Below are positions 17,265-26,386 of a DNA stretch of 58,175 nucleotides, piece by piece. Position numbers and translations under genes: made by a program. Origin of the DNA: an uncultured Pelagibacteraceae bacterium (GTDB lineage: Bacteria; Pseudomonadota; Alphaproteobacteria; Pelagibacterales; Pelagibacteraceae); assembly GCA_902604175.1 (NCBI GenBank), contig CACKXR010000004.1, positions 1 to 58,175 of the forward strand. Direction: 5' to 3'. The notes under the pieces were generated by a model that ran no database searches, was not told the DNA's origin, and saw only the letters and a program-made list of their open reading frames with translations. Within the stretch, counting starts at the first letter, position 1. Each line of letters opens with the position of its first letter.

Positions 17265-18327
17265 TAATTTATCTCTCATTGGCTACAGAATGCCTGCAGA
17301 ATGGGAGTTGCAAGAAAGTGTATGGATAGCTTGGCCATACAACAAAAGTGACTGGCCTGGTCTTTTTAAATATATCCCAAAAGTAGTTACACAAATAATA
17401 AGTGAATTATCAAGATCACAAAAGATAAATTTATTAATAAATAATTATAAAGACAAAAAAAAAATTATAAATTTATTAGGTAAATTTCCAAGTAAGTTAC
17501 AAAATATTATTTTTTACAAAATAACTACTAATCGGATTTGGTTAAGAGACTCTGGTCCAATATATATAATAAATGAAAAGACCAAAAAAAAGTTGATTGT
17601 AAATTTTAAATTTAATGCATGGAGTAAATATAAAGATTATAAAAAAGACAACAATATCAATAATAAATTATCGAAATTTACTAAAGTAAAAAAAATAGAT
17701 CCTGTTGTTAAAATTAATAATAATTTAAAGCAATTAGTATTGGAGGGAGGTGCTATAGATGTCAATGGTAAAGGATCAGTTCTTCTAACAAAGGAATGTC
17801 TTTTAAGCAAAGTACAAGAAAGAAATCCTGGGATTACAAAAAAATCGTTAGAAAAAACATTAAGTAAATACTTAAATGTTAAAAATTTCATTTGGCTTAA
17901 TAAAGGGATTAAAGGAGACGATACACACGGACACATCGATGATATTTCAAGGTTTGTCTCTAAAGACACAATTATGACTGCAGTCGAAAAAAATAAAAAT
18001 GAAAAGAATTATAAAAATTTAAAAGAAAATTTAAATATTTTAAAGAACGCTAAAAATATAAATAAAAGAAAATTTAAAATAATTGAAGTGCCAATGCCTA
18101 AGCCTAAATATATTGAAAAAGTAAGAGTTCCTGCAAGTTATCTGAATTTTTATATTGCTAATAAAATAGTACTATTGCCAATCTTTAACGACAAAAATGA
18201 TAAAAAAGTAATTTTAATTTTTAAAAAATTTTTTAAAAAAAAAAAAATTGTACCAATTGACTGCACAAAACTCATTTGGGGTTTTGGAGGTATTCATTGT
18301 ATGACACAACCAGAGCCCAAAATCTAA
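17257..18327 (+). CDS. aguA: Agmatine deiminase
   Basis: AguA converts agmatine to N-carbamoylputrescine and ammonia, feeding AguB, whose gene overlaps it upstream. The 356-aa protein shows the family landmarks: MPAEWELQESVWIAWP at the start, IWLRDSGP, LEGGAID, DDTHGHIDDISRF and the C-terminal GGIHCMTQPEP with catalytic Cys348. The N- and C-terminal thirds are well conserved, and the middle is enriched in lysine and asparagine. Its stop is one base from the stop of the convergent yhhQ gene. With a decarboxylase making agmatine from arginine, this completes a route to putrescine. Confidence 0.94.
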   Translation: MNNNLSLIGYRMPAEWELQESVWIAWPYNKSDWPGLFKYIPKVVTQIISELSRSQKINLLINNYKDKKKIINLLGKFPSKLQNIIFYKITTNRIWLRDSGPIYIINEKTKKKLIVNFKFNAWSKYKDYKKDNNINNKLSKFTKVKKIDPVVKINNNLKQLVLEGGAIDVNGKGSVLLTKECLLSKVQERNPGITKKSLEKTLSKYLNVKNFIWLNKGIKGDDTHGHIDDISRFVSKDTIMTAVEKNKNEKNYKNLKENLNILKNAKNINKRKFKIIEVPMPKPKYIEKVRVPASYLNFYIANKIVLLPIFNDKNDKKVILIFKKFFKKKKIVPIDCTKLIWGFGGIHCMTQPEPKI

Positions 18328-18328
18328 A

Positions 18329-18877
18329 CTATACCGGCTTTAAAGTACCAAGAAGAATTCTGAATGGAATCAACATAACAAGAGCAACGAGTATCTTAAC
18401 TGCTAAATCTCCAAAAGATAACGTAACCCACGGAATACCTGTTGCATAAAACGATATTGAAAAAAATAAAAATGTATCAATCGTAGATCCAATTAAAGAT
18501 GACGTTAAAGGAGCGATAAACCACTTTTTTTTTCTTAATTTGTCAAATATTTGTACATCCAATAGTTGAGCTACTAAAAAAGCTGTTCCTGAGCCGATTG
18601 CAATTCTTACTGAAATTAGATCTGCAAAATTTGTTGAGAATATAAGAGTAAAACTTATTCCTATGGCAAAACCAATATAAACAATTTTTCTTGCAACCAA
18701 TTTTCCGTAAGATCTGTTTGCTAAGTCTGTTATTAAAAAAGCTATTGGGTAACTAAATGCTCCATAAGTTAGAATTTCCTCTAAACCATAATATTTAATT
18801 GGGAATTGAACTAAATAATTTGAGGATAAAACAACCACTCCCATTAAAAATGAGAGAAATAAGAATAATCTATTCAT
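18329..18877 (-). CDS. yhhQ: Queuosine-precursor transporter, YhhQ family
   Basis: This is a 182-aa inner-membrane protein of the YhhQ (vitamin/queuosine precursor uptake) family with about six hydrophobic helices. Recognisable pieces are TYGAFSYPIAFLITDLANR, then RIAIGSGTAFLVAQLLDVQ, then SSLIGSTIDTFLFF. In E. coli YhhQ imports preQ0/preQ1 for the tRNA base queuosine. The start ATG overlaps the stop of rpmB (TAATG), so it is co-translated with ribosomal protein L28. Substrate is inferred from family; no queuosine genes are nearby. Confidence 0.85.
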   Translation of the reverse strand: MNRLFLFLSFLMGVVVLSSNYLVQFPIKYYGLEEILTYGAFSYPIAFLITDLANRSYGKLVARKIVYIGFAIGISFTLIFSTNFADLISVRIAIGSGTAFLVAQLLDVQIFDKLRKKKWFIAPLTSSLIGSTIDTFLFFSISFYATGIPWVTLSFGDLAVKILVALVMLIPFRILLGTLKPV

Positions 18878-19188
18878 TAGGCAGATTTTGCTAAAGGTTT
18901 TTTCTTAAATGGGGATTTAATTAGAATACCTTTTTTTAATTTTTTAAGTCTTGAAGATAGGTTTTTATTTTTTACAGTCTTTAAATATTCGTCAAAACTA
19001 CCTTTTTTATCAACTGATCTAACTCCAGCATTACTCACTGTTAATTTTAAACTTCTTTTCATTAGCTCACTAGTAAACTTTACTTTCTTAAGATTAGGCA
19101 AAAATCTTCTCTTAGTTTTATTGTTAGCGTGACTAACATTATGACCTTTCATAGGAATTTTTCCAGTAAGTTCACATTTTTTTGACAT
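18877..19188 (-). CDS. rpmB: 50S ribosomal protein L28
   Basis: L28 is a large-subunit ribosomal protein. The 103-aa sequence begins with [19 protein letters not shown] and continues [11 protein letters not shown], both highly characteristic, and ends in a lysine-rich tail. The length is slightly above the 78-aa E. coli form but usual for Alphaproteobacteria. It overlaps the downstream yhhQ by one base. A 52-bp gap separates its start from the stop of the convergently unrelated upstream gene pyrD, and no promoter there stands out. Confidence 0.96.
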   Translation of the reverse strand: MSKKCELTGKIPMKGHNVSHANNKTKRRFLPNLKKVKFTSELMKRSLKLTVSNAGVRSVDKKGSFDEYLKTVKNKNLSSRLKKLKKGILIKSPFKKKPLAKSA

Positions 19189-19240
19189 AACAGTAATGCC
19201 TATATAAGGTCAGATATTAGTGGCGTCAAGTTTAATAGAA

Positions 19241-20293
19241 TTAAGAAAGAGTTTTATTTCCTACAATTTCGCTAAAATTCTTAACACCATCTCTAGTCAA
19301 TAATTCTTTTAGGTCTTTTTTAATAATACTAGCTATATTTGGACCCTGAAAAACCATTCCTGTATATAATTGAATATAGTCTGCACCTAGTAAAAACTTT
19401 TCGTAAGCTGATTGTCCTGAGTCTATTCCTCCTACCCCAATAATCTTAATTTTACCTTTTAATAAATTATAAAACTTGTTTATTAATAAGTTTGATTTTT
19501 CCTCAATAGGTTTCCCAGATAATCCTCCTTTTTGATGTCTTTGAATATTTTTTAAAATATCTCTTGATGATTCTGAGGTATTTGAAATAATTATTCCACT
19601 TATATCATTTTCTAAAAGAATTTCTGAAATTAGATTAATTTGGTTTTCATCTATATCAGGTGAAATTTTTACCACTATTGGAATATTTGTATCTAAATTT
19701 TTTTTCTTATCCGAAACAGATTTAAGTAGATCTTGCAATTTTCTTTCATCGTGAAAATTTCTTAAGTTCTCTGTATTTGGTGAGGAGATATTAATAGTAA
19801 TATAATCTGCCACTTCATGGAACTTTTCAATTCCTATTAAATAATCATTTATTCGATTATCAGAATCTTTATTGGGACCAACGTTAATTCCTAATACGCC
19901 CAGTTTATTGTTTGATTTAATCCTATTCAATACGACATCTGAACCATGATTGTTAAAGCCCAATCTATTTATAAGTGCTTGGTCTTCTACTAATCTAAAA
20001 ACTCTAGGTTTACTATTCCCATATTGTTTTAAAGGTGTGATTGTGCCAACTTCTACTAATCCAAATCCCAACTTAAATAAAGGGTTGTAGACCTCGGCAT
20101 TCTTATCAAAACCTGCCGCTATACCGATAGGATTGTTTAACTCTTTGTTAAAAATTTTTGTTTTGAAAATAGGATCATTTTTATGCTCATCAAAGATATT
20201 TGAAACTAGGTTGAGTTTGAGCGACTGTATTGCTAAAAAGTGTGCTCTTTCAGGATCTATTTTAAATATTAAAGATCTTATATTTGAAAACAT
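19241..20293 (-). CDS. pyrD: Dihydroorotate dehydrogenase (quinone), class 2
   Basis: PyrD oxidises dihydroorotate to orotate in pyrimidine synthesis and passes electrons to the quinone pool at the inner membrane. The 350-aa protein has the class 2 N-terminal membrane-associated helix (FKIDPERAHFLAIQSLK), NPIGIAAGFDKNAEVYNPL, the catalytic-serine segment NISSPNTENLRN, and the FMN-phosphate-binding GVGGIDSGQSAYEK near the C-terminus. Its ATG overlaps the lysK stop (TAATG), so the two genes are coupled. Confidence 0.96.
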   Translation of the reverse strand: MFSNIRSLIFKIDPERAHFLAIQSLKLNLVSNIFDEHKNDPIFKTKIFNKELNNPIGIAAGFDKNAEVYNPLFKLGFGLVEVGTITPLKQYGNSKPRVFRLVEDQALINRLGFNNHGSDVVLNRIKSNNKLGVLGINVGPNKDSDNRINDYLIGIEKFHEVADYITINISSPNTENLRNFHDERKLQDLLKSVSDKKKNLDTNIPIVVKISPDIDENQINLISEILLENDISGIIISNTSESSRDILKNIQRHQKGGLSGKPIEEKSNLLINKFYNLLKGKIKIIGVGGIDSGQSAYEKFLLGADYIQLYTGMVFQGPNIASIIKKDLKELLTRDGVKNFSEIVGNKTLS

Positions 20294-21855
20294 TATTTTA
20301 ATTTATTTGTTATAAGCTCTTTAGTTTCGTTTACACCAAAAAAACTTATGAAAAAACCCATTCTTGGGCCATTTTCGTCACCAAAGACAACCTCGTAAAT
20401 TAATTTAAACCAGTTTCTTAGATTATCAGCATAACCATTTTCTTTACCAGCTGAATAAATTAAAGTTTGAATTTCTTCAGGTGACATTCCATCATTACAT
20501 GTTTCTAAAGTTTCAATTAAAGCTAGAAGAGCTTTTTTTTCACTTTCACTTGGTTTTTTATATTTTTTTTGTGATTTGATTACGTCATTAAAATATTTAA
20601 TTGCATATCCAACTAATCCATCAAAGATTGGATAGTTTTCTTCTTGGATGTTTGGTTTATATTTTTTTACAAATTTCCAAAGTAAATCCTTGCTATCTGC
20701 ATTACTTGTTTCAACTAAGTTAAGCAACATGGAAAAGGTCATAATCATTTCCTCAGTCGGAATTTTGCCTTCATGTACATGCCAGACGGGATTCATTATG
20801 AGTTGCTGTTCTGTTTGTTTTTTAGATTTTTCAATATTATCTAAATATTCGTCTACAGCCTTTGGAACAATTTCCTTATATAGTTTTTTTGCTCTTTTTG
20901 GGTTTTGATACATATATAAAGATAAACTTTCAGGAGATGCATACATCAACCATTGATCAATAGTAATTCCATTTCCCTTCGATTTAGAAATCTTTTCACC
21001 TTTTTCATCTAAAAATAACTCATATGCAAAGCCTGAGGGGTTCTTTTTACCAAGTAAGTTGATAATTTTTGTAGATAATATTGCACTTTCAATTAAATCT
21101 TTACCATACATTTCAAAGTCAATATCAAGAGCATACCACCTCATAGCCCAGTCAACCTTCCATTGAAGTTTACAGTTTCCATCAAGAATACTTTTTTCAA
21201 GTTTTTTACCTTTGTTGTCGAAAATTATTTGAGATTTTTTTTTATTAATTTCTACAACTGGTATTTCAAGTACATGCCCAGTGTCTGGACATATAGGTAA
21301 AAATGGACAGTAGGTTTTTTGACGTTCTTTACCTAAGGTTGGGAGTATAATATTCATTATGTCATTATAATTATCTAAAATTATTTTTAGTGTTGAGTTA
21401 AAGTATCCAGTTTTGTACAAATCTGTTGAACTTTTAAAGCTATATTTAAAATTAAAACTATTTAAAAAGTTTTTTAACATCTCATTATTATGTTCACCAA
21501 AACTTTTAAATTTCCCAAACGGATCTGGAACCTCAGTTAATGGTTTATGAAGATTTTCACTTAACAAATTTTGGTTAGGAATATTTTCCGGAACTTTTCT
21601 TAGACCATCCATATCATCAGAAAACGTTATAATTTCAGTTGGTAAATCTGTTAATTGCTTTAAAGCATTTACCATCATTGAGGTCCTTGCAACTTCTCCA
21701 AAAGTACCTATGTGAGGTAAACCGCTTGGTCCATATCCAGTTTGTAATGTTATTTTTCTTTTTTTTTCAATGAGCGATTTTCTTTCTCTCATCATTTTTT
21801 TGGCTTCTACAAAAGGCCATGCACTGGTTTTGTCTAAAACTTCTTTTTTAATCAT
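20293..21855 (-). CDS. lysK: Lysyl-tRNA synthetase, class I
   Basis: The enzyme charges tRNA-Lys. The 520-aa protein is the archaeal-type class I LysRS found in Alphaproteobacteria, spirochaetes and archaea, not the E. coli class II form. The HIGH motif appears as PHIG at 47-50 and KMSKS as KISKSKG at 288-294. The Rossmann segment FSDDMDGLRKVP and a cysteine region (YCPFLPICPDTGH) are also typical. It is transcribed away from trkH over an 88-bp gap, and pyrD follows with a one-base overlap. Confidence 0.95.
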   Translation of the reverse strand: MIKKEVLDKTSAWPFVEAKKMMRERKSLIEKKRKITLQTGYGPSGLPHIGTFGEVARTSMMVNALKQLTDLPTEIITFSDDMDGLRKVPENIPNQNLLSENLHKPLTEVPDPFGKFKSFGEHNNEMLKNFLNSFNFKYSFKSSTDLYKTGYFNSTLKIILDNYNDIMNIILPTLGKERQKTYCPFLPICPDTGHVLEIPVVEINKKKSQIIFDNKGKKLEKSILDGNCKLQWKVDWAMRWYALDIDFEMYGKDLIESAILSTKIINLLGKKNPSGFAYELFLDEKGEKISKSKGNGITIDQWLMYASPESLSLYMYQNPKRAKKLYKEIVPKAVDEYLDNIEKSKKQTEQQLIMNPVWHVHEGKIPTEEMIMTFSMLLNLVETSNADSKDLLWKFVKKYKPNIQEENYPIFDGLVGYAIKYFNDVIKSQKKYKKPSESEKKALLALIETLETCNDGMSPEEIQTLIYSAGKENGYADNLRNWFKLIYEVVFGDENGPRMGFFISFFGVNETKELITNKLK

Positions 21856-21943
21856 GAATTACTCTTCTAAAATCTCAAATTAGTGATTTTATTAATTCTT
21901 ATAGAGTTGAAATTTATTTACCATAAAATAATGTTCTTTCAAA

Positions 21944-23383
21944 ATGTCAAATTATAAAACAGTATTTTTTACACTTGGAATTTTACAAATAATCTTAGGG
22001 GTTTCTATGTTTGTCCCTATAATTATACAATTTATTTATGCTGAAACCGACTCATCTTTTTTTGGAGCATCAATTGTAACAATAATTTTCGGTGCTCTTT
22101 TTTTTTTAACTAACATTAATCATGATAGAAAAGTTAACTTACAGCAAGCCTTTTTGTTAACAGCTTTATCTTGGTTGAGTGTTGCAATTTTTGGATCTTT
22201 ACCTTTCATTTTTTCCTCTATGGAAATGTCAATTACAGATGCTTTTTTTGAGAGCATGTCAGGAATTACGACTACAGGCTCAACTATCATATCTAATTTG
22301 GAAGATGCTCCTAAAGGTATTCTTTTATGGAGAGCTATTTTACAATGGTTAGGAGGTATAGGTATAATTGTAATGGCAATAACTCTTATGCCGATAATGA
22401 ACGTTGGAGGTATGCAATTATTTAAAATCTCAAGCAATGACTCATCAGAAAAAATACTTCCAAAATCTAAAGAAATTGCTTTAAGGCTGATATATATTTA
22501 TTCTGTTTTAACGGCAGTTTGTGCTGTTAGTTACTGGATTTTTGGAATGGGAAAATTTGATAGCTTAACCCATTCAATGACTACAATAGCAACAGGTGGA
22601 TTCTCAAATTACAACCAATCCATAGGTTATTTTAATAGCGTTTATATTGAAATTTCTTCTATGGTATTTATTATTTTAGGAAGTGTTCCATTTATCGCTT
22701 ACATTAAGTTTTTAAATGGAAACAAAAAAATATTTTCAAGTGATACTCAAATAAAATCCTTTTTAAAAATTACAATTTTATCGATAATTATTCTGAGTTT
22801 TTATTTATTTTCAACTAATAATGAAAATTTTTCATTTAGATCAATATTTTTCAATACTATTTCTATTTTAACTGGCACTGGTTATGTAAATGCTGAATTT
22901 GATAGTTGGGGCAGTTTTCCAATAACTATTTTTCTTACGTTAATGTTTATTGGCGGATGTGCAGGATCAACTACATGTGGAATTAAAATATTTAGGATTC
23001 AAATTCTTTACCTTTTCATATTAAATCAACTTAAAAAAATTATTTATCCAAAAGGAGTTTTTTTAATAAAGTATGATCAAAATTCGGTGGATGAAAAATT
23101 TGTTGCTTCAATTATATCTTTCATATTTTTTTATTTTGTAATTTTCTTTATTTTAGCAGCATTATTATCTTTAACTGGTCTTGATTTTATTACTGCTCTT
23201 TCTGGAGCTGCAACATCTATCTCAAATGTTGGCCCAGGTTTAGGACCAATAATTGGACCGAATGGAGATTTTTCGTTGTTGCCAGATATATCAAAATGGG
23301 TTTTATCTGTTGGCATGATTTTAGGTAGACTTGAGTTATTCGCGATACTAGTATTGTTTCTTCCATCCTTTTGGAGAAACTAA
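21944..23383 (+). CDS. trkH: Trk-type potassium uptake protein TrkH
   Basis: TrkH is the ion-conducting inner-membrane subunit of Trk K+ uptake, normally gated by the cytoplasmic TrkA. The 479-aa protein has about ten helices and repeated pore loops with filter glycines: MSGITTTGSTI, TTIATGGFSNY, LTGTGYVNAEF and ATSISNVGPGLG. It ends at 23383 and the AmpG-like gene starts at the next base. No trkA is present in the window. Length and motifs are those of a complete protein. Confidence 0.94.
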   Translation: MSNYKTVFFTLGILQIILGVSMFVPIIIQFIYAETDSSFFGASIVTIIFGALFFLTNINHDRKVNLQQAFLLTALSWLSVAIFGSLPFIFSSMEMSITDAFFESMSGITTTGSTIISNLEDAPKGILLWRAILQWLGGIGIIVMAITLMPIMNVGGMQLFKISSNDSSEKILPKSKEIALRLIYIYSVLTAVCAVSYWIFGMGKFDSLTHSMTTIATGGFSNYNQSIGYFNSVYIEISSMVFIILGSVPFIAYIKFLNGNKKIFSSDTQIKSFLKITILSIIILSFYLFSTNNENFSFRSIFFNTISILTGTGYVNAEFDSWGSFPITIFLTLMFIGGCAGSTTCGIKIFRIQILYLFILNQLKKIIYPKGVFLIKYDQNSVDEKFVASIISFIFFYFVIFFILAALLSLTGLDFITALSGAATSISNVGPGLGPIIGPNGDFSLLPDISKWVLSVGMILGRLELFAILVLFLPSFWRN

Positions 23384-24760
23384 ATGATTGAACTAAAAAA
23401 ACAAACACTCTCAGAAACTTTCTTAGTATATTTTGATAGAAGAATGCTAAGAATTCTTTTGCTTGGAGCTATTTCGGGTTTTCCTTGGGTTTTAATTGGA
23501 AGTAGTCTTAGCCTTTGGCTAAAAGAAGATGGTTTGAGTAGATCAACAATTGGTTGGGCAGGATTAATTTTTGCTGTTTATGCATTTAATTATATGTGGG
23601 CCCCTCTTATAGATAGGTTGCAAATACCTTATCTTACAAAAAAGATTGGTCATAGACGTGGTTGGATAGTTTTAATGCAACTTTCTATACTAATTTGCTT
23701 AGCTATGTGGAGTATAATTAATCCAACTGAAAATTTAGCTTTAATAATTACTATCGGAGTAATTATTGCAATCTCGTCTGCAACACAAGACATAACTGTT
23801 GATGCGCTAAGGATAGAACAAATAGGTGAGAAAGAAAATCAATCAATGGCTGCTGGCGCAGCAATGGCAGTTGTGGGTTGGTGGAGTGGATATAAATTAG
23901 GTGGTGTAATAGCTCTGTTTACTGCAGAATATTTTGAAAATATGGGGATTGCTGATTACTGGCAAACTACGTTTTTAGTTTTAGGTGTTGTAGTGATTTT
24001 AATGAATATAGGCTTGATGTTTGTTCATGAGCCAATCTCTATAGATAGAAGTCAAAAACAAAACGAGACCGATCAACTAATACAAAATAAACTAGGCTCA
24101 CAGAATATTTATACAAAAGTTATTGCGTGGATAAGTGGAACGTTAGGAGGCCCAGTAGTGAGTTTTTTCAAAAAAAATGGTTTCTCCATAGCACTTGGTA
24201 TCCTTGGTTTTGTTTTTTTATTTAAGATTGGAGAGGCTTTTTTAGGAAGAATGTCAGTAATATTTTATAAAGAAATAGGATTTTCTAAAGGAGATATAGC
24301 TATTTATTCAAAAACTTTGGGATGGATAACAACTGTAGTTTTTACATTATTAGGAGGATTATTTGTAATTAGATCAGGAGTAATTAAAGCAATGTTTTTG
24401 GCTGGTGTTTTAATGGCATCAACAAATTTATTGTTTACTGCTCTTGCTTGGACTGGTAAGTCCGAATTATTATTTGCGTTTGCAGTAATTTTTGATGACA
24501 TTGCTGCAGCATTTGCAACAGTTGCTTTTGTTGCATTTATTTCTTTGTTGGTAGATAGGACATATACCGCTACTCAATATGCATTACTTGCATCAATTGG
24601 AACAGCCGGTCGAACAACACTTGCATCATCTTCTGGTGCTCTGGTTGACTGGTTAAATGGGAATTGGGGAATATTTTTTATACTTACAGCAATAATGGTT
24701 ATTCCTTCTCTAATTTGTCTATGGATGATAAAAAATAAATTAAAACTAAGTGAAAAATAA
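23384..24760 (+). CDS. ampG: AmpG-like MFS permease (muropeptide uptake)
   Basis: This is a 458-aa major-facilitator permease with about 12-14 helices. Family signs are ISGFPWVLIGSSLSLWLKE, the MWAPLIDR motif, GHRRGWIVLMQL and SSATQDITVDALRIE, which match AmpG, the importer of anhydro-muropeptides from the periplasm. The first codon directly follows the trkH stop, and the NlpC/P60 gene overlaps its end by 11 bases. That neighbour is expected to cut the imported peptides, which strengthens the AmpG reading. Other MFS substrates are possible. Confidence 0.83.
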   Translation: MIELKKQTLSETFLVYFDRRMLRILLLGAISGFPWVLIGSSLSLWLKEDGLSRSTIGWAGLIFAVYAFNYMWAPLIDRLQIPYLTKKIGHRRGWIVLMQLSILICLAMWSIINPTENLALIITIGVIIAISSATQDITVDALRIEQIGEKENQSMAAGAAMAVVGWWSGYKLGGVIALFTAEYFENMGIADYWQTTFLVLGVVVILMNIGLMFVHEPISIDRSQKQNETDQLIQNKLGSQNIYTKVIAWISGTLGGPVVSFFKKNGFSIALGILGFVFLFKIGEAFLGRMSVIFYKEIGFSKGDIAIYSKTLGWITTVVFTLLGGLFVIRSGVIKAMFLAGVLMASTNLLFTALAWTGKSELLFAFAVIFDDIAAAFATVAFVAFISLLVDRTYTATQYALLASIGTAGRTTLASSSGALVDWLNGNWGIFFILTAIMVIPSLICLWMIKNKLKLSEK

Positions 24761-25493
24761 TTTTTATTTTAAAGAACCTTTTTCAAATATTTATAAATTA
24801 CCTAATATACATTCAGAGGTAACGTCGCAGATATTATATGGAGAGAGATTTAAAATTTTATTAAAAAGAAAAGGCTGGATTAAAATAAAATCTTTATATG
24901 ATAGATACAGTGGATTTATTAAAAATAAAAACTATGTTAATAAATTAAAAATCTCACATAAAGTAAGTAATATAAAAGCAAATATATTTAAAAAACCAAA
25001 TGTCAAAACTAAAAAAGCTTTATATTTCGGATCAAAATTATCAGCTATCGAGAAAAGAAATGGTTTTGTTAGATTTGAAAAAAACCGATGGGTTAAATTA
25101 AAAGATATAAAAAAAATTACTCATAAAGAAAAAAATTTTATTAAAATATTTAAACTTTTTCTAAAAACTAAGTATGTTTGGGGTGGTAAAACAAATAAAG
25201 GGATTGATTGTTCAGCTTTATTACAAATATTTTTTTATTATAATAATTTATTTTATCCACGTGATACTAAAGATCAAATAAAGTATTCTATAAAAAAATT
25301 ATCTAAAAAATTTAAAAAGGGAGATATTATTTTTTGGAAAGGTCATGTCGCTATTTGTATTAACTCCAAAAAATTAATTCATGCTTATGGCCCTGAAAAA
25401 AGAGTAATTGTAATGCCAATTCATAAAACTATTAAAAGGATACTTGATACAGCAAATCTTAAAGTGAGAAAAATTTCTAGAATAAATTTCTAA
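24750..25493 (+). CDS. Cytoplasmic NlpC/P60 peptidase with SH3-like N-terminus
   Basis: The 247-aa protein has two SH3b-like segments (about 1-125) and a C-terminal NlpC/P60 papain-like domain. The catalytic Cys154 sits in GIDCSALLQ, His199 in WKGHVAI and a third polar residue is His211 in LIHAYGP. There is no signal peptide, so it should act inside the cell, like YkfC-type gamma-D-glutamyl-diamino acid endopeptidases that trim recycled wall peptides. It overlaps the AmpG-like gene by 11 bases, suggesting import followed by cleavage. Its stop overlaps the convergent tyrC stop by 4 bases. Confidence 0.85.
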   Translation: MKNNFYFKEPFSNIYKLPNIHSEVTSQILYGERFKILLKRKGWIKIKSLYDRYSGFIKNKNYVNKLKISHKVSNIKANIFKKPNVKTKKALYFGSKLSAIEKRNGFVRFEKNRWVKLKDIKKITHKEKNFIKIFKLFLKTKYVWGGKTNKGIDCSALLQIFFYYNNLFYPRDTKDQIKYSIKKLSKKFKKGDIIFWKGHVAICINSKKLIHAYGPEKRVIVMPIHKTIKRILDTANLKVRKISRINF

Positions 25494-26386
25494 CTTCTAC
25501 CAAAGTCAGGTTTATTTATATCTTGTTTTAATTTAATAATTTTTGATCTCACTCTTTTAGTTTGAACTAATTTTTTTAATATTGATTTATTGTTTTTTAA
25601 ATTTATATCTTTTTTAAAGGCTGTTAGATTTTTAATAAATAAATCAATAGCTTTTGAAATATTATTACTATTGTTAAAAAAAATATCTCTCCACATAATT
25701 TCATTTGAGGCTGCTATTCGTGAAAAGTCTCTAAGTCCTCCAGCACTAAATTTAATTAGATCGTAATTTTGTTTTTTTTCAAAATCTTGAGCTGATTTTA
25801 CCAAATTATAAGCAATTAAATGGGGTAAATGACTAGTTATGGAAAAAATTCTATCATGTTTTTCAGGGGTCATAACAATAACTTTTGAACCCATTTTTTT
25901 CCAAAAATTATTTAAAATGTCCAAATATTTTTTTTTTATATTTTTTTCTTTTATTAAAATACACCATCGATCTTGAAACATATTCTCCTTACCATGCTCA
26001 GGGCCACTAACTTCAGAGCCTGCAATGGGATGGCTTTGTATCCAATTTAGATTTTTTTTCAAAAATTTTTTTATAAGCTTTGAGGTTTCTATTTTAGATG
26101 ATCCAATGTCTGTAATTAGTGTTTTAGGAGAAATAAAACTATTTATCTTTAAAATTAGATTTTTGTATTCACTCATTGGTGTGCAAAAAATAATTAAATC
26201 ATAATTAATCACTCTCTTATCAAGTTTGTCAATAACAATACCTGGTAACCTTAATTTTTTTATTTTTGAAATATTTGATTTTGATTTTTCATAAATAAAT
26301 ATTTTTTTAACAATTTTTTTTTTATGAATACGTCTTAATAAAGAAGATCCTAATAAACCACATCCAATAATTAAAATATTATTCAT
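25490..26386 (-). CDS. tyrC: Prephenate/arogenate (cyclohexadienyl) dehydrogenase
   Basis: This NAD(P)-dependent enzyme makes the precursor of tyrosine from prephenate or arogenate. The 298-aa protein has an N-terminal Rossmann loop (IIGCGLLGSSLLRR), FCTPMSEY, a DIGSSK segment and SHPIAGSEVSGPEH with the conserved histidine, followed by an all-helical dimerisation half. It starts on the base next to the hisC stop. The hisC-tyrC pair beside metX is a recurring alphaproteobacterial arrangement. Cofactor and exact substrate preference are not determined. Confidence 0.92.
   Translation of the reverse strand: MNNILIIGCGLLGSSLLRRIHKKKIVKKIFIYEKSKSNISKIKKLRLPGIVIDKLDKRVINYDLIIFCTPMSEYKNLILKINSFISPKTLITDIGSSKIETSKLIKKFLKKNLNWIQSHPIAGSEVSGPEHGKENMFQDRWCILIKEKNIKKKYLDILNNFWKKMGSKVIVMTPEKHDRIFSITSHLPHLIAYNLVKSAQDFEKKQNYDLIKFSAGGLRDFSRIAASNEIMWRDIFFNNSNNISKAIDLFIKNLTAFKKDINLKNNKSILKKLVQTKRVRSKIIKLKQDINKPDFGRS

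Noticed and set aside
20293-21855. Archaeal origin by recent transfer of the class I lysyl-tRNA synthetase
   Set aside because: Class I LysRS is standard in Alphaproteobacteria, and base composition and codon use match the neighbours, so recent transfer is not needed.
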